From an uncultured Clostridia bacterium (GTDB lineage: Bacteria; Bacillota; Clostridia; TANB77; CAG-508), in assembly GCA_934153805.1 (NCBI GenBank), contig CAKPFO010000039.1, positions 1 to 15,578 of the forward strand: DNA of 15,578 bases, written 5' to 3'. The notes beneath the pieces were generated by a model. The model was not told where the DNA came from. It did no database searches and was given only the letters and a program-made list of their open reading frames with translations. Positions 1-5,172 of this stretch are shown piece after piece (within the stretch, counting starts at the first letter, position 1; each line of letters opens with the position of its first letter). A program made the translations under genes and the position numbers.

Positions 1-25
1 TGTGTGTGTGTGTGTGTGTGTGTGT
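1..25. repeat. (TG)n dinucleotide tract at the window edge
   Basis: Twelve and a half TG units occupy bases 1-25 and may continue outside the window. On the minus strand they fall inside the start of an open reading frame, so a change of one unit would shift the frame. Confidence 0.85.
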
Positions 26-54
26 ACAGCCACAACGGTTTTAGCTTTCGTCAT
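1..54 (-). CDS. 5' end of an unidentified gene, running into a (TG)n tract
   Basis: An ATG at 54-52 on the minus strand is preceded by an AAAGGAG ribosome binding site (72-66) with an 11-base spacer, and by a promoter. The reading frame begins MTKAKTVVAV and then enters the CA/TG dinucleotide tract, which reads as alternating His-Thr to the window edge. Only about 17 codons are visible, so neither family nor function can be given. The basic start followed by hydrophobic residues could be the beginning of a membrane or secreted protein, but that is a guess. The dinucleotide tract is either a real slippage-prone repeat or an assembly artefact at a contig end. Confidence applies to the existence of the gene start. 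Confidence 0.5.
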   Translation of the reverse strand, partial: MTKAKTVVAVHTHTHTHT

Positions 55-90
55 TTTTTATATTTCTCCTTTGTTAATCTTATTATTTTT

Positions 91-119
91 ATTATACATA
101 TAATTTCTACTTTTAGCAA
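91..119 (-). promoter_or_regulatory. Promoter of the truncated gene at 1-54
   Basis: The minus strand reads TTGCTA (119-114), 17 bases, then TATAAT (96-91). The -10 box is perfect, the -35 box matches 4 of 6, and the spacing is ideal. It lies about 37 bases upstream of the ATG at 54. Confidence 0.5.
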
Positions 120-168
120 TATTTTTTATAAAAATAATCTGAAATAAAAAATGAATATAAAAAATCGT

Positions 169-197
169 TTGACATATAATATAATTGATGTTATAAT
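169..197 (+). promoter_or_regulatory. Consensus promoter for the antisense RNA
   Basis: TTGACA at 169-174, a 17-base spacer, and TATAAT at 192-197: a perfect sigma-A consensus. No ribosome binding site or plausible open frame follows. About 65 bases downstream lies an intrinsic terminator, so the product should be a short non-coding RNA. Initiation is expected near 204-205. Confidence 0.85.
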
Positions 198-211
198 AAC
201 ATTAGCTAGCA

Positions 212-237
212 AATTCGTTTGAAGACACGAAATTGCA
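212..237. repeat. Direct repeat, copy 1 (inside the antisense RNA)
   Basis: Matches 392-417 at 21 of 26 positions with no gaps, offset exactly 180 bases. The longest identical block is TGAAGACAC. One of the five differences (217) still allows a G-U pair between the two RNAs. Confidence 0.85.
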
Positions 238-238
238 T

Positions 239-270
239 GAGATATATTTCGCAGATATATCTCTTTTTTT
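239..270 (+). terminator. Terminator of the antisense RNA
   Basis: GAGATATAT (239-247) pairs perfectly with ATATATCTC (255-263) around the loop TTCGCAG and is followed by seven T. The loop core TCGCAG is complementary to the loop of the toxin mRNA terminator at 291-311. Confidence 0.85.
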
Positions 271-286
271 ATTTTATATATAAGTG

Positions 287-311
287 AAAAAGCAGGGTCG
301 CAGTCCCTGCT
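287..311 (-). terminator. Terminator of the small toxin mRNA
   Basis: On the minus strand, just after the stop codon of the 29-codon frame, AGCAGGG and CCCTGCT form a 7-bp GC-rich stem with loop ACTGCGA, followed by TTTT. It ends the toxin transcript before it reaches the convergent antisense RNA, so the two transcripts do not overlap. Confidence 0.75.
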
Positions 312-335
312 ACAAAGATTATTCTTTGTTTTTTT
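312..335 (+). terminator. Possible back-up plus-strand terminator
   Basis: ACAAAG (312-317) pairs with CTTTGT (324-329) and a run of T continues to 335. It lies inside the 3' end of the toxin frame. It could stop plus-strand read-through from the antisense promoter before it crosses the toxin gene. The stem is short, so this is tentative. Confidence 0.35.
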
Positions 336-408
336 CTTGGCTTTCATCATTTGCATTACTTAATAGTAATAATACGATTAATCGCCAGATTAATTCATAT
401 GAAGACAC
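319..408 (-). CDS. Putative type I toxin, 29-residue membrane peptide
   Basis: A GTG start at 408-406 is preceded by a near-perfect ribosome binding site AAGGAGGTG (424-416) with a 7-base spacer, and the frame ends with TAA at 321-319. The peptide starts SSYELIWRL, has one hydrophobic run (ELIWRLIVLLLL, residues 5-16), and ends in a polar, charged tail (NDESQEKNKE). Length and layout are those of small membrane toxins of type I toxin-antitoxin systems, such as Fst at about 33 residues. I do not recognise a family from the sequence. It has its own promoter and terminator, and a convergent antisense RNA is complementary to its start region. An ATG at 400-398 in another frame stops after two codons, which supports the GTG start. 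A stem inside codons 5-11 (ATTAATC with GATTAAT, 394-377) may limit ribosome access. It could instead be a leader peptide, but no gene follows on this strand before the gene at 54. Confidence 0.68.
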   Translation of the reverse strand: MSSYELIWRLIVLLLLSNANDESQEKNKE

Positions 409-417
409 TACGTTGCA
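392..417. repeat. Direct repeat, copy 2 (over the toxin start)
   Basis: Partner of the repeat at 212-237. This copy spans the last bases of the toxin ribosome binding site, the spacer, the GTG start and the first codons, so an antisense RNA carrying the other copy would cover the whole initiation site. Confidence 0.85.
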
Positions 418-456
418 CCTCCTTCCTCAAAGATTTCCTTTGAAAAGGATGTTTCC

Positions 457-485
457 TTTATAATAAAAAATCTGCTAAAACACAA
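457..485 (-). promoter_or_regulatory. Promoter of the small toxin mRNA
   Basis: The minus strand reads TTGTGT (485-480), 17 bases, then TATAAA (462-457), with initiation expected near 450. This promoter is clearly weaker than the antisense promoter, as expected where the antitoxin RNA must be in excess. The leader begins with a TCCTTT/AAAGGA hairpin and has an alternative TCAAAG/CTTTGA hairpin just ahead of the ribosome binding site. Confidence 0.5.
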
Positions 486-524
486 CAGCCTTTAACTATT
501 TTTTCACAATTTTTTTCAATTCTG

Positions 525-553
525 TTTACTTTATAAAACTCTTTTGATATTAT
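525..553 (+). promoter_or_regulatory. Promoter of the CmpB-family gene
   Basis: TTTACT (525-530), 17 bases, TATTAT (548-553); initiation near 560, a short distance before the ribosome binding site of the gene at 577. It is divergent from the toxin promoter. Confidence 0.5.
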
Positions 554-576
554 ATATTTAATAAAAGGGGGACTTT

Positions 577-1131
577 ATGAATACGGAGAATTTAAATACT
601 ACAAAAATTAGCAAAACTCATTTATATATACTATACTTTTTCATTTTTTCTGTTTTTGGATGGATAATGGAAACAGTGTTTAGTTTTATTGTTTTAGGAC
701 ATTTTACTAATAGAGGATTTTTATATGGCCCTTTATGCCCTATTTATGGATGGGGTGCTATTATATTAATTATCTTTTTAAGTAAGTATAAAGATAATGA
801 CCTTAAACTTTTTACTTATTCTGCTGTTATCTTTTCTGTTTTTGAATATTTTGTAAGCTATTTATTAGAGGCTCTATTTAAAGAGCATTGGTGGGATTAC
901 ACTACAGACTTTTTAAATTTAAATGGTAGAATTAGTATTTTTTATACATTTGCTTGGGGATTTATAGCTATTATTTTTATAGGTCACATTTATCCTTTTG
1001 TTGAAAAAAAAGTAAATTTAGTAGTAGAAAAGCTTAATTCTAAAGTTTTAAATATTGGAATTAACTTTACTTGTTTTGTTTTTATATTTGATACTGTTAT
1101 TTCATGTATTAAATATCTTAATTTGATTTAA
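577..1131 (+). CDS. CmpB-family multi-pass membrane protein (putative ABC transporter permease)
   Basis: A 184-residue integral membrane protein with about five hydrophobic segments (roughly 14-40, 55-70, 78-100, 118-140, 160-182). The motif NRGFLYGPLCPIYG (residues 45-58), an early GWxxE (29-33) and the later WWDY are hallmarks of the family annotated as putative ABC-transporter type IV or CmpB (Pfam ABC_trans_CmpB). The substrate is not known for most members, and no ATPase partner gene is nearby, so the transporter label is by family only. The ATG at 577 follows AAAAGGGGG. The gene is alone on the plus strand with its own promoter and a strong downstream terminator. Confidence 0.8.
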   Translation: MNTENLNTTKISKTHLYILYFFIFSVFGWIMETVFSFIVLGHFTNRGFLYGPLCPIYGWGAIILIIFLSKYKDNDLKLFTYSAVIFSVFEYFVSYLLEALFKEHWWDYTTDFLNLNGRISIFYTFAWGFIAIIFIGHIYPFVEKKVNLVVEKLNSKVLNIGINFTCFVFIFDTVISCIKYLNLI

Positions 1132-1200
1132 AAATATAAGGAATAAATCTTTATTTGTAAGACTTTTACTCTACTTTTTAAATTTTCTATTACTATATAA

Positions 1201-1260
1201 AAATAGGATAATATATATTTTAAGTCAATGTACTAAAATTATATATTATCCTATTTTTTT
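1201..1260. terminator. Bidirectional terminator between convergent genes
   Basis: AAATAGGATAATATATA and its complement near 1241-1257 form a long perfect stem around a loop of about 22 bases. T runs on both sides serve the plus-strand gene ending at 1131 and the minus-strand gene ending at 1259. Confidence 0.8.
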
Positions 1261-1861
1261 ATGCTTTAGCTAAAATATGTTTCTTTGTTATAGCAAGTCC
1301 ATCTCCTACTTCTAAAATTTGAGTTTCAAGTTCTGGATTATTTGTAACTTCTGCTATGTATTCTCTTAAATTTCTTACTGCTGTACGTTGTTTATGTTTG
1401 TTATAATCACTCATTACATAACCTTTATACAAAATGTTGTCAGCAAATATTACTCCATTTTCATTTAGCATTCGTAAAGACTCTTTTAAGAAAAATGGAT
1501 ATTTACCTTTTGCAGCATCTATAAATATCATGTCATACTTGTCATTTAAGTTTGGTAATATTTCGACAGCATCTCCTTCTATTATGTTTATCTTTTCTTG
1601 TACTCCTACTTTTACAATATTTTCTCTTGCCTGTGCTAGTCTTTCTTCGTCTCTTTCTATAGTGTCTATTTTTCCTCCATCTTGTAAATATTCAGAAAAG
1701 CACATTGCAGAGTAGCCTACTGCTGTTCCTATTTCTAGAATTTTTTTTGGTTTAATTTCTTTTAATACTTTATCTATTACCTCTAAAGTGTCATCCATTA
1801 TTATTGGAATATGTTCATCTAAAGCTTTTTCTTTTATTTTTTCTAATTCTTCTTTATTCAT
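1259..1861 (-). CDS. trmR: SAM-dependent O-methyltransferase, TrmR-like
   Basis: A 200-residue class I methyltransferase of the metal-dependent O-methyltransferase family 3. Motif I is EIGTAVGYSA (residues 43-52), an acidic motif II is ER/DEER (69-74), and the expected metal-binding residues D115 (FIDAAKGKY) and D141-N142 (ADNILYKG) are present. Bacillota members close to this, such as B. subtilis YrrM/TrmR, methylate 5-hydroxyuridine at the wobble position of tRNAs to give 5-methoxyuridine. That specific role is inferred from similarity; a small-molecule O-methyltransferase cannot be excluded. The start follows a weak GAGGG ribosome binding site. It lies downstream of typA but is separated by a terminator and probably uses its own promoter. 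Confidence 0.75.
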   Translation of the reverse strand: MNKEELEKIKEKALDEHIPIIMDDTLEVIDKVLKEIKPKKILEIGTAVGYSAMCFSEYLQDGGKIDTIERDEERLAQARENIVKVGVQEKINIIEGDAVEILPNLNDKYDMIFIDAAKGKYPFFLKESLRMLNENGVIFADNILYKGYVMSDYNKHKQRTAVRNLREYIAEVTNNPELETQILEVGDGLAITKKHILAKA

Positions 1862-1981
1862 TTTTCCCTCTTTTTCTTTTATTAATTATATAAAATCATT
1901 TAAACTATGCTTAATCAATTATAAAAAAATCTATTTAAGCTATAGAAGTACCCCCTTTTTGCTTTCTTTGAAAGAAGGAGT

Positions 1982-2046
1982 GTCCCTTTTAGAAAATTTT
2001 TTCGAAAAAAGGGCGTCCCTTTTAGGAAAAAAGGCGTCCCTTTTAG
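1982..2046. repeat. Three copies of an 11-bp repeat next to the typA terminator
   Basis: GTCCCTTTTAG occurs at 1982-1992, 2015-2025 and 2036-2046. Two copies are preceded by GGC or GGGC and look like duplicated halves of the terminator hairpin. Probably slippage or duplication of a terminator arm. Confidence 0.7.
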
Positions 2047-2056
2047 TGACGCCTTT
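2027..2056 (-). terminator. Terminator of typA
   Basis: On the minus strand AAAGGCGTC (2056-2048) pairs perfectly with GACGCCTTT (2038-2030), followed by more T, directly after the typA stop codon. Confidence 0.85.
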
Positions 2057-2063
2057 GTTTATT

Positions 2064-3872
2064 TTATCTTCTTGCTTCTCTTTCTCTAGTTTTTGTGTCT
2101 AGTGTTTTCTTTCTTAATCTAATATTTTTAGGTGTTACTTCAACTAGTTCGTCTTCTGCTATAAATTCAATAGCTTTTTCTAGTGACATTTGTAGTGGTG
2201 GAACTAAACGTAGTGCATCATCTGAACCTGAAGCTCTTGTGTTTGTTAAGTGTTTTTCTTTACATACGTTTATTGCAATGTCTTCATTTCTTGAGTTTAT
2301 TCCTACTATCATTCCCTCATATACGTCTACACCTGCTCCTATTAAAAGTTCTCCTCTTTCTTGTGCATTGTATAGACCATATGTTACAGATGTTCCTTGT
2401 TCAAATGCTACTAATACACCTCTTGTTCTAGCTTGAATTTCTCCTTTATATGGTTCATAGCAATCAAATATTGAGTTCATTGTTCCTGTACCTTTTGTGT
2501 CTGTTAAGAATTCTGTTCTATATCCTATTAGTCCACGTGCGGGTATTTTAAATTCTACTTTTGTATGTCCTAATTCTGCTGGCTCCATATTTAACATTTC
2601 TGCTTTACGTCTTCCTAATTTTTCTATAACTGTTCCTATAGATTCATCTGGCACATTTACTACTAGTCTTTCCATTGGTTCGCATTTTACACCATCTATA
2701 TCTTTAAATATAACTTTTGGACGAGATACTAATAGTTCAAATCCTTCTCTTCTCATTGTTTCTATTAATACTGATAAGTGTAATTCTCCACGTCCACATA
2801 CTTCAAAGCTATCTGCTGACTCTGTTTCTTTAACTCTTAAAGATACGTTTCTTTCTAGTTCTTTAAATAATCTATCACGAATATGTCTTGATGTAATAAA
2901 TTGTCCTTCTTTTCCTGCAAAAGGTCCATTATTTACACTAAATGTCATAGATACTGTTGGTTCATCTATGTCTACAAATGGTATTTTTTCTGGGTTATTT
3001 AAATCACATATAGTGTCTCCTATATTGATGTCTGCTACACCTGATAGTGCAACTATATCTCCTGCTCCAGCTTCTTCTACTTCTACTCTTTTTAGTCCTT
3101 GATATGTGAATAATTTTGCTACTTTTCCTTGCACATTTTTATCTTGCTTACAGATTGCAATTGGCATACCAGATTTTATTGTTCCTCTTTCTATTCTTCC
3201 TATTGCTATTCTTCCTAAATAGTCATCATAGTCTATGTTAGAAACTAACATTTGAGCTGGTCCTTCTATTTCGCATTCTGGTGCATCTATATATTTAACG
3301 ATTGTGTCAAATATACAGTTTACATTATCACTTTCTTCATCTAGGCTCATTTTAGCTATTCCATTTTTTGCTGATGCATATACAACTGGGAAATCTAATT
3401 GGTCGTCATTTGCATTTAATTCTATAAATAACTCTAATACTTTGTCTACAACTTTTGCTGGGTCTGAACCTGGTCTATCTATTTTGTTTATTACAACTAT
3501 TGGTTTTAAGTTAAGTGCTAATGATTTTTTTAGAACCTCTCTTGTTTGAGGCATTGGTCCTTCAAAAGCATCTACTAATAGTAATACACCATCTACAGTT
3601 TTTAGTACACGTTCTACTTCTCCACCAAAGTCTGCGTGTCCTGGTGTGTCTACTATGTTTATTTTTATTCCATTATACATTACTGATGTATTTTTAGAAA
3701 GTATTGTTATTCCTCTTTCTTTTTCTAGGTCATTTGAGTCCATTACTCTTTCTTGAACTTGTTCATTTTCTCTAAATACGTGACTTTGTTTTAACAAACA
3801 GTCTACAAGTGTTGTTTTTCCGTGGTCAACGTGTGCAATTATTGCTATGTTTCTTATATTTTCATTTTTCAT
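2064..3872 (-). CDS. typA: Ribosome-associated translational GTPase TypA/BipA
   Basis: A full-length 602-residue protein. G1 is AHVDHGKT (13-20), the switch I region holds ERGITI, G3 is DTPGH (75-79) and G4 is NKID (129-132). These are followed by the EF-G-like domains and a C-terminal domain beginning around residue 400 (RRKAEMLNMEP, GRGLIGYRTEFLTDTKGTG). TypA binds the 70S ribosome and aids ribosome assembly and stress or low-temperature growth. GRGxxGYRTxFLTxTxG-type sequence is typical of TypA and separates it from LepA and EF-G. The ATG follows AAAGGAA. It lies 141 bases downstream of the S1-like gene, with a large hairpin in between. Confidence 0.97.
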   Translation of the reverse strand: MKNENIRNIAIIAHVDHGKTTLVDCLLKQSHVFRENEQVQERVMDSNDLEKERGITILSKNTSVMYNGIKINIVDTPGHADFGGEVERVLKTVDGVLLLVDAFEGPMPQTREVLKKSLALNLKPIVVINKIDRPGSDPAKVVDKVLELFIELNANDDQLDFPVVYASAKNGIAKMSLDEESDNVNCIFDTIVKYIDAPECEIEGPAQMLVSNIDYDDYLGRIAIGRIERGTIKSGMPIAICKQDKNVQGKVAKLFTYQGLKRVEVEEAGAGDIVALSGVADINIGDTICDLNNPEKIPFVDIDEPTVSMTFSVNNGPFAGKEGQFITSRHIRDRLFKELERNVSLRVKETESADSFEVCGRGELHLSVLIETMRREGFELLVSRPKVIFKDIDGVKCEPMERLVVNVPDESIGTVIEKLGRRKAEMLNMEPAELGHTKVEFKIPARGLIGYRTEFLTDTKGTGTMNSIFDCYEPYKGEIQARTRGVLVAFEQGTSVTYGLYNAQERGELLIGAGVDVYEGMIVGINSRNEDIAINVCKEKHLTNTRASGSDDALRLVPPLQMSLEKAIEFIAEDELVEVTPKNIRLRKKTLDTKTREREARR

Positions 3873-3928
3873 TTTTTATTTTCCATTCCTTTCTATTTTC
3901 ATTAAAATAGTATATTTATCACAGTCAG

Positions 3929-3994
3929 AATGTATATTTATTTTAGTGTACAAACCTTGGGTTAAAGATTTGTACTATAAAATAAATATACATT
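3929..3994. repeat. Long inverted repeat between the S1 and typA genes
   Basis: Two 26-base arms (3929-3954 and 3969-3994) match at 24 of 26 positions around a 14-base loop. No T run follows on the minus strand, so it is not an ordinary intrinsic terminator. AATAGTAT to its left and ATACTATT at 4010-4017, over the end of the S1 gene, extend the symmetry. It may be a processing hairpin or a small palindromic mobile remnant. Confidence 0.75.
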
Positions 3995-4013
3995 CAATTT
4001 AAGTTTTAAAATA

Positions 4014-5108
4014 CTATTCTTCTTTAAATTCATCAGAAGTTCCTTCTAATTCTTTTATAGATAACTCTATTCTTTGTGCTTCTAAATCTAGCTCTATTAT
4101 TTTTGCATTAACATGTTGTCCTAATTTTAATTCTTCATCTGGTTTTGCAAGTTTTCTTTCTGCTATTTGAGAAATGTGTACTAATCCTTCTATTCCTGGT
4201 TCTAGTTCTACAAATACTCCAAATGGCATAATTTTGTTTACTTTTACTTTAACTACATCATTTACGTGATATCTTTGAGAAGCCATGTTCCATGGGTTTG
4301 GTCCTTTTTCTCCATATGATAATTTTAGTCTTCTATTTTCTTTATCTACATCAATTACTGTTACTTCTATTTCTTGACCTTGTTTTAAAAGCTCGTCCAC
4401 TTTTGCATTTCTATCCCAAGACATTTCTGAAATATGTAATAATCCTTGTGTGACACCTAAATCTACAAAAGCACCATAAGAGCTTATACTTGCTACAATT
4501 CCTTTGTACTTTTTGCCAATTTCTACATCTGACCAAAATTCTTCTATTTTTCTATTTTTTTCTTCATCTAATACAGATTTTATAGAACCTATTATTTTAT
4601 TAACTTTAGCATCATATTCTGTTATCCTAAATTTTACAATAGTTCCTTTTAATTTAGAGGCATCTTCTCCTCTATGTATTCCTGATAATGAAAGTGGTAT
4701 AAACACTCTCTTACCATAAATTTCTACTATTATTCCTTTATCGTTTACTTCTTTTACTTTTTCTTCAAATATTTCTTTATTATTTATTTTTTGTTCGAAC
4801 TCTTTTTGATTCTCTCTTTGCTTTACTCTTTTATAAGATAACAATACATTTCCTAATCCATCATTTTGTTTTAAAACATCGGCTGTAATCATATCACCTA
4901 CATTTAATTCATTTTTTGGATTTGCATTTTCATCATCAGAGTATTCTTTTTTTGGTATAATTCCATCAGCTTTGTAGCCTATATCTACAAATATTTCACC
5001 TTGTGGTGTTATACTAATAATTCTACCAGTAACTGTTTTTTCTAGTTTTGTTTCTTTTAAAGATTTCTCATATAATTCTTTAAAAGATAAATCATTTTCA
5101 TTTTCCAT
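4014..5108 (-). CDS. rpsA: S1 domain protein, ribosomal protein S1 homologue
   Basis: 364 residues carrying four S1 RNA-binding domains at about 24-94, 112-176, 198-266 and 283-352. The last two are best conserved (GAFVDLGVTQGLLHISEMSW and FGVFVELEPGIEGLVHIS). Proteins of this length with four S1 repeats are the usual clostridial form of ribosomal protein S1, which brings mRNA to the 30S subunit; E. coli S1 has six. Its place just after the cytidylate kinase gene is the conserved cmk-rpsA neighbourhood. The ATG follows AAGGTGA. A perfect consensus promoter lies in the end of the upstream gene, fitting a highly expressed ribosomal protein. Confidence 0.85.
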   Translation of the reverse strand: MENENDLSFKELYEKSLKETKLEKTVTGRIISITPQGEIFVDIGYKADGIIPKKEYSDDENANPKNELNVGDMITADVLKQNDGLGNVLLSYKRVKQRENQKEFEQKINNKEIFEEKVKEVNDKGIIVEIYGKRVFIPLSLSGIHRGEDASKLKGTIVKFRITEYDAKVNKIIGSIKSVLDEEKNRKIEEFWSDVEIGKKYKGIVASISSYGAFVDLGVTQGLLHISEMSWDRNAKVDELLKQGQEIEVTVIDVDKENRRLKLSYGEKGPNPWNMASQRYHVNDVVKVKVNKIMPFGVFVELEPGIEGLVHISQIAERKLAKPDEELKLGQHVNAKIIELDLEAQRIELSIKELEGTSDEFKEE

Positions 5109-5143
5109 ATTTTCACCTTATTTTTACATTTTTTAACTATTTT

Positions 5144-5172
5144 ATTATACTCTAATACTGTTATTTTGTCAA
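5144..5172 (-). promoter_or_regulatory. Perfect consensus promoter for rpsA
   Basis: The minus strand reads TTGACA (5172-5167), 17 bases, TATAAT (5149-5144). The -35 box overlaps the last sense codons of the cmk-plsC gene, so rpsA can be expressed strongly apart from the upstream operon. Initiation is expected near 5137. Confidence 0.8.

Larger units (their letters stand above)
204..270 (+). ncRNA. Putative antitoxin antisense RNA, about 66 nt
   Basis: The RNA lies between a perfect promoter and an intrinsic terminator. It should fold into two hairpins. The first (209-236) has arms GCAA plus TTCGT pairing with ACGAA plus TTGC, broken by one A/A mismatch (213/232), and an 8-base loop TTGAAGAC (219-226). 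The loop begins UUGA, a YUNR U-turn motif of the kind used by antisense RNAs. The second hairpin is the terminator. Bases 212-237 repeat 392-417 with 21 of 26 identities, so the RNA is complementary to the start region of the small peptide gene at 319-408 encoded on the other strand. The core TGAAGACAC (220-228) pairs exactly with the GTG start codon and codons 2-3 of that gene. I infer that it blocks translation of the peptide. The RNA and its structure are read from sequence; expression and function are inference. Confidence 0.7.

Noticed and set aside
204..237. The second repeat copy read as a second toxin gene on the minus strand
   Set aside because: After its GTG it reads only eight codons before a stop, and it has no ribosome binding site. 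It is better explained as antisense target sequence.
126..356. A 76-codon minus-strand frame overlapping the toxin region
   Set aside because: It has no ribosome binding site, overlaps the better supported 29-codon frame in another phase, and runs through both terminators and the antisense promoter.
2497..3102. A 201-codon plus-strand frame inside typA
   Set aside because: It is the antisense shadow of the typA coding sequence, has no ribosome binding site, and its composition follows from the opposite strand. The same holds for the other plus-strand frames over pnp, rpsA, cmk-plsC and the glycosyltransferases.
3963..4000. A promoter for typA within the long hairpin (TTGAAT, 17 bases, TACAAA)
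   Set aside because: The match is weak and both boxes lie in palindromic AT-rich sequence where such matches occur by chance.
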